Assembly (NCBI RefSeq): GCF_019396345.1
Contig: NZ_JAHKRM010000012.1
Location: 124,001-188,000, forward strand
DNA length: 64,000 nucleotides
Reading direction: 5' to 3'
Source: Nonomuraea guangzhouensis
Lineage (GTDB): Bacteria > Actinomycetota > Actinomycetes > Streptosporangiales > Streptosporangiaceae
Positions 7,499 to 15,510 of this stretch are shown here, in pieces (within the stretch, counting starts at the first letter, position 1; the number at the start of each line of letters is the position of its first letter). The position numbers were made by a program, and so were the translations under genes. The notes beneath the pieces are model-generated. The model saw nothing but the letters and a program-made list of their open reading frames with translations, searched no databases and was not told where the DNA came from.

Positions 7499-9412
7499 TT
7501 ACGCGAGGGGGATCCAGACCCGCATTCCGCGGCCGTCCCGGTTGTCCCACTGGTAGTAGGGGATCGCCGTGGCGGTAACGGGGGAGCCGGTCGCGAGTTC
7601 TGCGGGGGGTGTGGTGGTGTACGGCAGGCCGCCCACGGGCTGGGAGACGGCCAGGGCATCGGTCTCGATCAGCACGGTGCGCCCGATGCCGTCGAGGTCG
7701 TCCTTGTCCAGGACGCGGAGCTCGGCCCCCGGGGCCAGCGCCAGGTCCGGGAGGTGCACGCCTTCGGGCTGGTCGGCCTGCTCGAAGGCGTAGACGAGCG
7801 GTCCCCGCTCGACGGCGACGCATCCCCTGACGGCGTCGAGGTTGCGGTGCGGGTGGACCAGCCTGGGCGCCATGTCCAGCTCCAGCTCGACGGTGTCGCC
7901 CGCCCGCCACTCGCGGGTCAGCACGACGTAGCCGCGCTCGTCCGGTACGGCGGCCACCGACTCGCCGTCGATCGTCACCGTGGTGGCGGCGCTCCACGCG
8001 GGCACCCGCAGCGCCAGCGACCACGGGGTCCCGGGTGCGCGCTCCACGGTGAACGTGACGCGACCGTGCCAGGGGTAGTCGGTGGCGACGGCCAGCGTGA
8101 GGTCGCCGTCGGAGACGGTGCCCGGCACGTACTGGTGGACGAGCAGGGTGTTCTCGGCGGATGTCGCGACGTAGCCGCCGAGGGAGGAGACGAGCCGCAT
8201 GACGTTCGGCGGGCAGCAGGCGCAGGCGAACCACTCGCGCCGGCGACCGGCGTAGGCTCCCTCGACATGGTCGTCCCTGCGCTGGAGCGGGTTGACGTAG
8301 AAGAAGCGGATGCCGTCCGCCGAGGTCGAGGCGGCGAAGGCGTTGTAGAGCGTGCGCTCGATCAGGTCGGCGTAGCGGCCGTGGCCGGTGGCCAGGAGCA
8401 GCCGCCAGTTCCAGTGGATGCTGGCGATGGCCGCGCAGCTCTCGTTGTAGGCGCGGTCCGGCGGCAGCTCCCAGCGGTCGCCGAACGCCTCGTCGGAGTG
8501 GCGGCTGCCCATGCCCCCGGTCAGGTGGGTCTTGGTGGCGACCAGGTCCTCCCAGCGCCGGACCGAGCACTCCAGCAGCGACTCGTCGCCGGTCTCCAGG
8601 TAGACGTCGACGATGCCCGCCTCCAGGTACAGCTGGCGCACCGCGTGCCCGACCGCCGTGTCCGCCTCCCTGACCGGCAGATGGTCCTGGGCGTACAGGA
8701 TGCCGAGCCCGCTGTCGCGGATGTGCCCCCTGCCCCTGTTCTCGATCAGCTTCGTGGCCAGGCACAGGTAGGAGCGCTCGCCGGTGAGCCGGTAGAGCTC
8801 CACCAGCGCGGTCTCGACCTCGGCGTGCCCGTCGATGCCGTCGTTGCCGCCGCGCAGGAAGACGTCCGCCAGCTGGTCGGCGAACTTCCTGGCGACGTCG
8901 AGCAGCTCCGTGCCGGTGCCCGCGCGGGTGGCGGCGACCGCGGCCTGGAACAGGTGGCCCGCGCAGTACATCTCGTGGCTGTACTCGAGCTCGGCGTAGA
9001 TCTTGTCCGGCTTGACGATCTGGTAGTGGGAGTTGAGGTAGCCGTCGGGCCGCTGCGCCCGCTTGAGCACCTCGGACGCCTGCTCGACGAAGTCGGTGTA
9101 CTCCGCCGACGGTCTCCTGGCGTGCTCCCAGGCGACGGCCTCGAGCTGCTTGTACAGGTCCGAGTCCTGGAAACGGTACCCGCGGAACTCACCTCCTCCC
9201 TCGGCGCCCGCGCCGGCTCCGGCCAGGCGCAGGTTCGGCAGGCTGCCCGCCTGCTCCATCTGCTCCAGCCCGAGCGGGATGCTCGCCGCGCGGTTGACGC
9301 TCTGCCAGCGCCCGAACGGCCCACCAGTGATCACCACGTCATGGATGCCCAGCGGCCGCTGCACGGCCTTCGATTCTGCGGTCGGTACGGCGGGGCCGCA
9401 GGCCTGGTCCAT
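7499..9412 (-). CDS. GH127 family glycoside hydrolase, putative beta-L-arabinofuranosidase
   Basis: A 637-residue protein of the DUF1680/GH127 family. The zinc-cysteine active site known from Bifidobacterium HypBA1 is intact: Glu324 and Cys326 in YNESC, and Cys399-Cys400 in CACCPPN. There is no signal peptide, so the enzyme is cytosolic and should act on imported sugars. AAGGAG precedes the ATG. It is the first gene of the operon, followed by the importer and two secreted proteases. Characterised family members remove beta-L-arabinofuranose, including from hydroxyproline-linked arabino-oligosaccharides of plant extensins. Other specificities exist in GH127, so the exact substrate is inferred. 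Confidence 0.88.
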   Translation of the reverse strand: MDQACGPAVPTAESKAVQRPLGIHDVVITGGPFGRWQSVNRAASIPLGLEQMEQAGSLPNLRLAGAGAGAEGGGEFRGYRFQDSDLYKQLEAVAWEHARRPSAEYTDFVEQASEVLKRAQRPDGYLNSHYQIVKPDKIYAELEYSHEMYCAGHLFQAAVAATRAGTGTELLDVARKFADQLADVFLRGGNDGIDGHAEVETALVELYRLTGERSYLCLATKLIENRGRGHIRDSGLGILYAQDHLPVREADTAVGHAVRQLYLEAGIVDVYLETGDESLLECSVRRWEDLVATKTHLTGGMGSRHSDEAFGDRWELPPDRAYNESCAAIASIHWNWRLLLATGHGRYADLIERTLYNAFAASTSADGIRFFYVNPLQRRDDHVEGAYAGRRREWFACACCPPNVMRLVSSLGGYVATSAENTLLVHQYVPGTVSDGDLTLAVATDYPWHGRVTFTVERAPGTPWSLALRVPAWSAATTVTIDGESVAAVPDERGYVVLTREWRAGDTVELELDMAPRLVHPHRNLDAVRGCVAVERGPLVYAFEQADQPEGVHLPDLALAPGAELRVLDKDDLDGIGRTVLIETDALAVSQPVGGLPYTTTPPAELATGSPVTATAIPYYQWDNRDGRGMRVWIPLA

Positions 9413-9449
9413 CGAACTCCTTGCACAGGGAATAGGCTTTCCTCCGCGA

Positions 9450-9490
9450 ACAGTAAGGTGTTACACATCACTGGTCAAGCCTCCATGGAG
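9450..9490 (-). promoter_or_regulatory. Promoter of the GH127 operon with adjacent palindrome
   Basis: On the minus strand a -35 TTGACC (9473-9478) is separated by 17 bases from a -10 TACTGT (9450-9455), about 35 bases upstream of the GH127 start. Immediately upstream of the -35 lies a perfect 10-bp palindrome CTCCATGGAG (9481-9490). Flanking arms CTGGTCA (9471-9477) and TGACCAG (9499-9505) form a further inverted repeat. The divergent LacI-type regulator at 9528 is the obvious candidate to bind here. Confidence 0.55.
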
Positions 9491-9527
9491 TTGTATCCTG
9501 ACCAGGACCTAAGAGAAGGGAAACCGT

Positions 9528-10541
9528 TTGTCTGAGTTTTCCCGGCGGGCCGTGACCATCCGCGAGGTCGCCGCGGCCGCCGGAGTGTCGATCGGCACGG
9601 CGTCCAAGGCGCTCAACGGCCAGGGCCGGCTCCGCGAGGAGACCAGGGCGCGGGTGATGGCCGCAGCCGAACGTCTGGAGTTCCGGCCGAACAAGCTCGC
9701 CCAAGGCTTGCTGCACGGCCGCACGTTCACCGTCGGCCTGGTGACGTGCGACAGCTTCGGCCGCTTCAGCATCCCCGTCATGCTCGGCGCCGAGGACGCG
9801 CTGGGCGCCGGCCAGATCTCGGTGTTCATGTGCGACACCCGGGACGACCCGATCAGGGAGCGGCACTACGTCGAGCGCCTGCTGGCCAGGCGGGTCGAGG
9901 GCATCATCGTCACCGGCCGCCGCACCGAGCCCCGGCCGAGCATCGGCGCCGACCTGCCGGTCCCGGTCGTCTACGCCATGACCCAGTCGACGGAGCCCGC
10001 CGACTTCTCGGTGATCCCCGATGATCTGGGCGGGAGCATGCTCGCCGTACGGCATCTGCTGGCCACCGGGCGGCGGCGGGTCGGCCACATCACCGGGCCG
10101 CAGCGGTTCCTGGCCGCGCGGACCCGGGCCGAGGGCTTCGCCGACGCGCTGGCGGAGGCGGGGGCGACCGCCGCGGGCGATCCGCTGTTCGGGGAGTGGT
10201 CGGAGGAGTGGGGACGGCAGGGCGCCGACATCCTGCTCCGCACGCAGCCGGACGTCGACGCGGTGTTCTGCGGCAGCGACCAGATCGCCAGGGGGGTCGC
10301 CGAGACGCTGCGGGACCGTGGCCGGCGCATTCCCGATGACGTGGCGCTGGTGGGTTTCGACAACTGGGCGCCGATGGCGCTCGGCTCCCGGCCGCCGCTC
10401 ACCACGGTCGACCTGAACCTCGGGGAGATCGGCCGCGCCGCCGCCACGCACCTGCTGGACGTGATCGGCGGTGTGCCGCACCAGGGCGGCGTCCGGCGCA
10501 TGCCGTGCAGTCTGGTGCTGCGGGAGTCGACCCGCGTCTGA
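9528..10541 (+). CDS. LacI family transcriptional regulator
   Basis: A 337-residue repressor. The N-terminal helix-turn-helix and hinge are clear (VTIREVAAAAGVSIGTASKA, RPNKLAQGL), followed by a periplasmic-binding-protein-like effector domain with CGSDQIARGV and DDVALVGFDNW. The TTG start at 9528 has GAAGGG upstream; a GTG at 9552 is a weaker option. It is divergent from the GH127 operon and should control it in response to an arabinose-containing sugar. The effector is not deducible from the sequence. Confidence 0.92.
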   Translation: MSEFSRRAVTIREVAAAAGVSIGTASKALNGQGRLREETRARVMAAAERLEFRPNKLAQGLLHGRTFTVGLVTCDSFGRFSIPVMLGAEDALGAGQISVFMCDTRDDPIRERHYVERLLARRVEGIIVTGRRTEPRPSIGADLPVPVVYAMTQSTEPADFSVIPDDLGGSMLAVRHLLATGRRRVGHITGPQRFLAARTRAEGFADALAEAGATAAGDPLFGEWSEEWGRQGADILLRTQPDVDAVFCGSDQIARGVAETLRDRGRRIPDDVALVGFDNWAPMALGSRPPLTTVDLNLGEIGRAAATHLLDVIGGVPHQGGVRRMPCSLVLRESTRV

Positions 10542-10808
10542 GTCGGGTGTCGTCGTCTCTGCGTTTCGGAGCCGGCCTGAGCATGTCTGGGCACGGTCGT
10601 ACGGCGGCTGCGCCACCGGTCCCCTCGCCTGGACCGGCGGGCCGTACGGGCCTCGAAGGCAGCCGGCCGACTCTGATCGTCATCCTCCCGATACGGCTCC
10701 GGCGGCGATGCCGCGGAACCTGCCGCGAACCCGCCATCGCGGCGGCCAAAGGCCGGTGGGCGGGCCGCATTTCGAATTCAGGAGGTGACGGTCATTATCG
10801 CCGTCATG

Positions 10809-10825
10809 ATTGCCGGAGCGGCAAT
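10809..10825 (-). terminator. Short stem-loop after lsr2
   Basis: A perfect 7-bp inverted repeat ATTGCCG / CGGCAAT with a 3-base loop lies one base beyond the lsr2 stop codon. There is no T-tract, so it may end transcription or protect the mRNA 3' end. Confidence 0.35.
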
Positions 10826-10826
10826 C

Positions 10827-11171
10827 TCAGTGAGCCGCCTCGTACTGCTCCACGATGGTCGCGGCGATACGGCCGCGCTCGCTCACGGGTAGTCCCGCCT
10901 GCTTCGCCCACTGGCGAATTTCGGTGGACTTGTCGCGGCTCACCGAGCGCGCCGAACCGACTCCGCGACGGACCTTGCCACCGCGCTCCTTGCGGACCTG
11001 ACGGGCCTTGACCAGGAACGGGGCAAGCGCTTTGCGCAACTTCTCCTCGTTCTTATCCGACAGGTCGATCTCGTAGGCAAAGCCGTCGAGTCCGAACCTG
11101 ATTGTGTTCTCGGATGACAAGGCGCTTCCGTCGAGGTCGTCAAGGAAGATCTCTTGAATTTGCTTGGCCAT
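10827..11171 (-). CDS. lsr2: Lsr2 family nucleoid-associated protein
   Basis: A 114-residue DNA-bridging protein. The N-terminal dimerisation domain (FLDDLDGS, RFGLDGFAYEIDLSDKN) is followed by a basic linker and a C-terminal DNA-binding region with IRQWAKQAGLPVSERGRI; the RGR inserts into the minor groove of AT-rich DNA in characterised Lsr2. Length matches the family. It silences AT-rich, often transferred, DNA in actinobacteria. GGAG lies about 8 bases before the ATG. Actinomycetes often have two copies; whether this is the main one cannot be told here. Confidence 0.95.
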   Translation of the reverse strand: MAKQIQEIFLDDLDGSALSSENTIRFGLDGFAYEIDLSDKNEEKLRKALAPFLVKARQVRKERGGKVRRGVGSARSVSRDKSTEIRQWAKQAGLPVSERGRIAATIVEQYEAAH

Positions 11172-11295
11172 GCTGGTGCTCCGAATTCAGAGGCGAGAAG
11201 ACAATCAGTACTGTAGCGTATGGCGTCGTTGTTCGGCGCACCCCGGGGACGGCGGGTGGCCAGGACAAAGAAAGCTCGCCTAATTGTTAGCGCGG

Positions 11296-11772
11296 CTATT
11301 TCATTCCCGCTATCCGGGACGCTCGTGGCGCGGGCGCGTCACGGCTCCACGAGCCCAGCACCAACAGCGTTTTGGTGCCCGTGACGTTCCCGGCGTGGCG
11401 CAGATGATCAATGACCTGCTGGAGATGGCCGAGGTCGCGGACACGGACATGGATCAGCGCGTCGGGGTCGCCGGCGATGGTGAACACCGTCTGCACCTCC
11501 GCCACGTCGGTGGCCGTGCGGACGATCTCACTCACCGGTGTCGCACCCGCGTAATGCAGTTCGGTGAACGCCTCGATGGCCCACCCGAGCTTGCCGTAGT
11601 CGATCTGCACGGTGAAACCGGTGATGACACCGAGCTCTTTGAGCCGGTCCACCCGCCGCTTGACCGCGGCGACGGAAAGGCCGATCGTGCCCGCCATCTC
11701 CGAGAAGGTCCGGCGCCCGTCCTCGCGCAGCAGCCGCAACAGCCGATGATCAATCTCGTCTATTTCCGGCAT
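11296..11772 (-). CDS. Lrp/AsnC family transcriptional regulator
   Basis: A 158-residue regulator with an N-terminal winged helix-turn-helix (IDEIDHRLLRLLREDGRR, MAGTIGLSVAAVKRRVDRL) and a C-terminal RAM effector domain (VFTIAGDPDALIHVRVRDL). It is divergent from the indolepyruvate oxidoreductase gene, and a 10-bp inverted repeat lies in the shared intergenic region. Lrp-type proteins usually sense amino acids, which suits control of an enzyme for aromatic 2-oxo acids. Confidence 0.92.
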   Translation of the reverse strand: MPEIDEIDHRLLRLLREDGRRTFSEMAGTIGLSVAAVKRRVDRLKELGVITGFTVQIDYGKLGWAIEAFTELHYAGATPVSEIVRTATDVAEVQTVFTIAGDPDALIHVRVRDLGHLQQVIDHLRHAGNVTGTKTLLVLGSWSRDAPAPRASRIAGMK

Positions 11773-11801
11773 ACGGGCACTCCTTGGCTTTTGGTGGAAA
11801 G

Positions 11802-11835
11802 AACCTTAGCGAATGAGGCCGAAGCCGCAAAGGTT
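11802..11835. promoter_or_regulatory. Candidate Lrp-type operator
   Basis: AACCTTAGCG (11802-11811) and CGCAAAGGTT (11826-11835) are inverted repeats matching at 9 of 10 positions with a 14-base spacer. They lie 30 bases upstream of the Lrp-type gene and about 95 bases upstream of the oxidoreductase start. The regulator is inferred from position. Confidence 0.4.
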
Positions 11836-11928
11836 TTGCGTCTTTCTCGCGCCTTCTTGGGTGATACTTGCGCGATGCCCGCCCGCGTTGCTGTGCTGGG
11901 GTTCCCCACGAACCTCAGGGAGGCCCGC

Positions 11929-14900
11929 ATGAGCGTCGCTCTCGACGACAAGTACACGGCCACGGACGGCCGCGTGCTCATCTCGGGCCTCCAGGCCCTC
12001 GTGCGGCTGACGCTCGAACAGCGCCGCCTGGACCGGGAACGCGGGCTGGACACGCGCGTGTTCGTCTCCGGCTACCCGGGCTCGCCGCTGGCCGGCGTCG
12101 ACCTGGAGATGGGCCGGGCCGCCCGGCTGCTCGAACCGGCGGGCGTGGTCTTCCAGCCGGCGCTCAACGAGGAGCTGGCGGCCACCGCCGTGGCCGGAAC
12201 GCAGCTCCTCGACCGCCTGCCCGGCCGGCGGCACGACGGCGTGGCCGGCTTCTGGTACGGCAAGAGCCCCGGCCTCGACCGGGCAGCCGACGCCATCAGG
12301 CACGGCAACCTGGCCGGCACCGCCGCGCTCGGCGGCGCGGTGGCCTGGATCGGCGACGACCCCGGCAGCAAGTCCTCGACCGTGCCCAGCTCCTGCGAGC
12401 CGATGTGCCAGAGCCTGTGCGTGCCGCTGCTCGCGCCGGGCTCGGTGGCGGAGATCATCGAGTTCGGGCTGCACGCGGTCGCCCTCTCGCGCGTCACCGG
12501 CCTGTGGACCGGCCTGAAGATCGTCGCTGACCTCGCCGACGCGTCGGCCACCGTCGACCTCGGCTCGCTGCGCGACGGCATCCCGGCCCCGGACCACGCG
12601 GCCCGCGCCACCCCGGCCGCCCTGGTCGGCCCCGCCGCGCTGGACGCCGAGCACGACATGCTGACCCGGCGCCTCGACCTGGCCCGCGAGTACGCCCGCG
12701 CGCACGGCCTGAACCGGGTCATGTCCGGCTCCCCGCGGGCCCGCCTCGGCATCCTCGCCTCCGGCGCCTCCTTCGCGGTGGTCCGGCGGGCGCTGGCCGA
12801 CCTCGGGCTGGACGAGAGCGCGATCGAGGACCTGGGCCTGCGGCTCATCCGGCTCGGCATGCCGTACCCGCTGGCGCCCGGCGACCTGGCCGCCATGACC
12901 GCGGACCTCGACCGGGTGCTCGTGGTGGAGGACAAGGTCCCGTTCCTGGAGGGCCAGCTGAAGCAGGCGCTCTACGGCGGCGAACGCACCCCCGCCGTCG
13001 TCGGCCGCGAACTGCTCACCGCCCGCGGCACGCTCGGCGCGGAGGACGTGGCCAAGGCACTCACCACCTTCGCCGGCCCGCTCCCACGGACCGCCGTCAC
13101 CTTGGCGCCCGCCCCTAAGGCGCGTCGTCTGCTGCCGATGGTCGCCGCGCGCACGCCGTACTTCTGCTCGGGCTGCCCGCACAACACATCCACCCGCACC
13201 TCGGACAGCACCCTGGTCGGCGTCGGCATCGGCTGCCACGCCATGATCGCCCTGGACGGCGACGGACGCGGCAACCAGGTCGGCATCACCCAGATGGGCG
13301 GCGAGGGCGCCCAGTGGATCGGCCTGGCCCCCTTCACCGGCGACCGGCACTTCGTGCAGAACCTCGGCGACGGCACCTTCCACCACTCCGGCTCACTGGC
13401 CGTCCGCGCCGCCGTCGCGGCCGGGGTGTCGATCACGTACAAGCTGCTCTACAACGACGCCGTCGCCATGACGGGCGGCCAGCGCGCGGAGGGCCGCCTC
13501 GACGTGCCCGCGCTGACGCGGTCCCTGGCCGCCGAGGGCGTCCGCCGGATCGTGATCACCACACCCGAGCCGGAGACCTACCGGGGCGTCCGGCTCGCGC
13601 CGATCGCCACCGTACGGCACCGCGACGGGCTGGCGGCGGCCGAGCGGGAGCTGGCCGAGCTCGGCGGGGTGACCGTGCTGATCCACGACGACCGGTGCGC
13701 GGCCGAGGAACGCCGCCTGCGCAAGCGCGGCAAACTGCCGGTCCCGGTGGAGAAGGTCGTGGTGAACGAGCGGGTGTGCGAGGGTTGCGGAGACTGCGGC
13801 GAGGCGTCGACCTGCCTGTCCGTGCAACCCGTCGAGACCGTGTACGGCCGCAAGACCCGGATCCACCAGCCCTCGTGCAACTCGGACCTGAGCTGCCTCA
13901 AGGGCGACTGCCCGTCGTTCCTGCTGGTCAAGCCGGGCAGGCGGTCGGCGCTCTCGGCCGAGCCGAGCACCCGGAAGGCTGGGGCGGGGCCCTTGCTTGA
14001 GCCGGGAACCCGGCAGGCGCGGACGGTGCTGTCGCCGCCGGTGGAGCCTGCCGAGCCGGTCGCCAGGTTCCCCGGCCGGGAGGTGCTGCTGCGGATGCCC
14101 GGCATCGGCGGCACGGGCGTGGTCACCGTCTCGCAGATCCTGCAGATGGCCGCCCACCTCGACGGCCTGCACGCGGCCGGCCTCGAACAGACCGGGCTGG
14201 CCCAGAAGGGCGGACCCGTCGTCAGCGACGTCCGCATCTCCCCGCACCCGATCACCGGTTCCCCGAAGGCGGCGCGCGGCACCGCCGACGTGCTGATCGG
14301 ATTCGACCTGCTCGGCGCGGCGGCCGACGCCAACCTGGCCACCGCCGCGCCGGACCGTACCATCGCCGTGGTCAGCACCGCCGTCGTACCGACCGCCGCC
14401 ATGGTGACCGGCCGCGCCGCGGTGCCGGACTCGCCCGTCGACGCGATCACCCGCGTCGAGTCGGCCACCCGGAGCGCCGACAACCTCTACCTCGACGCCC
14501 ACGGCCTCGCCGAGACGCTGTTCGGCGACCACATGCCCGCGAACATGCTGCTCGTCGGCGCCGCCTTCCAGCACGGCTGCCTGCCGCTCTCGGCCGAGGC
14601 CGTCGAACGGGCCATCCGCCTCAACGGGGCCTCGGTCGAGCAGAACCTCGCGGCCTTCCGCTGGGGCCGCGCCGCCGCCGCCGACCGCCGCGCGGTGCTG
14701 GCGGCCATCGAGGCCCCGGCTCTGGAGGCGGAATCGTCCGAGCCCCTGGCCTCGGAGGCGGAATCCTTCGAGCAGGCTCTGGTCACGCGGGTCGCCGATC
14801 TGACCGGCTACCGAAACGCGGCCTACGCCGCCGAGTACGCCGAGGACGTGCGCCACGTGGCCGCGCTCGCCGCCGACCGCGCGGGGGAGGAGGGCGCCGC

Positions 14901-15510
14901 GCCGATCGCCCTCGCGTACGCCAAGGGCCTGCACAAGTTCATGGCCTACAAGGACGAGTACGAGGTCGCCCGGCTGCACCTGGACCCGGCCGAGCGGGCC
15001 AGGCGGGAGCGGGAGTTCGGCGCGGACGCGGTCGTGTCGGTGCTGCTGCACCCGCCGCTGCTGCGGGCGATGGGCATGAAGCGCAAGATCAGGCTGCGCC
15101 GCTCGGCGGACGTCGTGTTCCGCGTGCTGCGCGCCGCCAGGTTCCTGCGTGGCACGCCGTTCGACGTGTTCGGGTATGCCGAAGTACGCCGAGTCGAGCG
15201 GGCGCTCGTCACCGAGTACCGTGACCTGATGCGTGACGCTCTCGCCCGGCTGAGCCCGGCCACCGCCGGCGCCGTGGCCGCGATCGCGGCGCTGCCGGAG
15301 GCGGTTCGCGGGTATGAGGACATCAAGCTCGCGTCGGTCGCGAAGTTCCACGACCGAGCCAGGACCGCTCTCGCGGAGCTGAGCGAGCCCGCTCTCATGG
15401 AGCCGGGCGAGTCTGTCCTTGCGGAGTCAGGCGAGTCCGCTCTCGTGGAGCCGGGCGAGCCCGTCCTTGCGGAGTCGAGCGAGCCCACCGGAACCCTGGA
15501 GAGAATGTGA
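11929..15510 (+). CDS. Indolepyruvate ferredoxin oxidoreductase family protein (fused subunits)
   Basis: A 1193-residue enzyme expected to oxidatively decarboxylate aromatic or branched 2-oxo acids to acyl-CoA with ferredoxin. ATG 11929 is preceded by AGGGAGG. Visible parts in order: an N-terminal pyrimidine/ferredoxin-oxidoreductase domain (VFVSGYPGSPLAGVD), a thiamine-diphosphate half (FCSGCPHNTSTR, GVGIGCHAM), an Fe-S region from Cys617 (CEGCGDC, then CNSDLSCLKGDC), a gamma domain (GIGGTGVVTVSQ near residue 725) and a C-terminal DUF6537-like region. Linkers are rich in Glu, Ser, Pro and Ala, and the C-terminus ends in a 16-residue tandem repeat. The stop overlaps the acyl-CoA dehydrogenase start (GTGA). 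Confidence 0.9.
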   Translation: MSVALDDKYTATDGRVLISGLQALVRLTLEQRRLDRERGLDTRVFVSGYPGSPLAGVDLEMGRAARLLEPAGVVFQPALNEELAATAVAGTQLLDRLPGRRHDGVAGFWYGKSPGLDRAADAIRHGNLAGTAALGGAVAWIGDDPGSKSSTVPSSCEPMCQSLCVPLLAPGSVAEIIEFGLHAVALSRVTGLWTGLKIVADLADASATVDLGSLRDGIPAPDHAARATPAALVGPAALDAEHDMLTRRLDLAREYARAHGLNRVMSGSPRARLGILASGASFAVVRRALADLGLDESAIEDLGLRLIRLGMPYPLAPGDLAAMTADLDRVLVVEDKVPFLEGQLKQALYGGERTPAVVGRELLTARGTLGAEDVAKALTTFAGPLPRTAVTLAPAPKARRLLPMVAARTPYFCSGCPHNTSTRTSDSTLVGVGIGCHAMIALDGDGRGNQVGITQMGGEGAQWIGLAPFTGDRHFVQNLGDGTFHHSGSLAVRAAVAAGVSITYKLLYNDAVAMTGGQRAEGRLDVPALTRSLAAEGVRRIVITTPEPETYRGVRLAPIATVRHRDGLAAAERELAELGGVTVLIHDDRCAAEERRLRKRGKLPVPVEKVVVNERVCEGCGDCGEASTCLSVQPVETVYGRKTRIHQPSCNSDLSCLKGDCPSFLLVKPGRRSALSAEPSTRKAGAGPLLEPGTRQARTVLSPPVEPAEPVARFPGREVLLRMPGIGGTGVVTVSQILQMAAHLDGLHAAGLEQTGLAQKGGPVVSDVRISPHPITGSPKAARGTADVLIGFDLLGAAADANLATAAPDRTIAVVSTAVVPTAAMVTGRAAVPDSPVDAITRVESATRSADNLYLDAHGLAETLFGDHMPANMLLVGAAFQHGCLPLSAEAVERAIRLNGASVEQNLAAFRWGRAAAADRRAVLAAIEAPALEAESSEPLASEAESFEQALVTRVADLTGYRNAAYAAEYAEDVRHVAALAADRAGEEGAAPIALAYAKGLHKFMAYKDEYEVARLHLDPAERARREREFGADAVVSVLLHPPLLRAMGMKRKIRLRRSADVVFRVLRAARFLRGTPFDVFGYAEVRRVERALVTEYRDLMRDALARLSPATAGAVAAIAALPEAVRGYEDIKLASVAKFHDRARTALAELSEPALMEPGESVLAESGESALVEPGEPVLAESSEPTGTLERM
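15373..15490 (+). repeat. 48-bp in-frame tandem repeat at the 3' end of the oxidoreductase gene
   Basis: Copies begin at 15373, 15421 and 15469 (each at GCGGAG), the third partial. The unit is exactly 48 bp, so each copy adds 16 residues of the pattern AELSEPALMEPGESVL. The tail lies outside the conserved enzyme core. A related Glu/Ser/Pro stretch occurs near 14715-14775. Confidence 0.85.
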
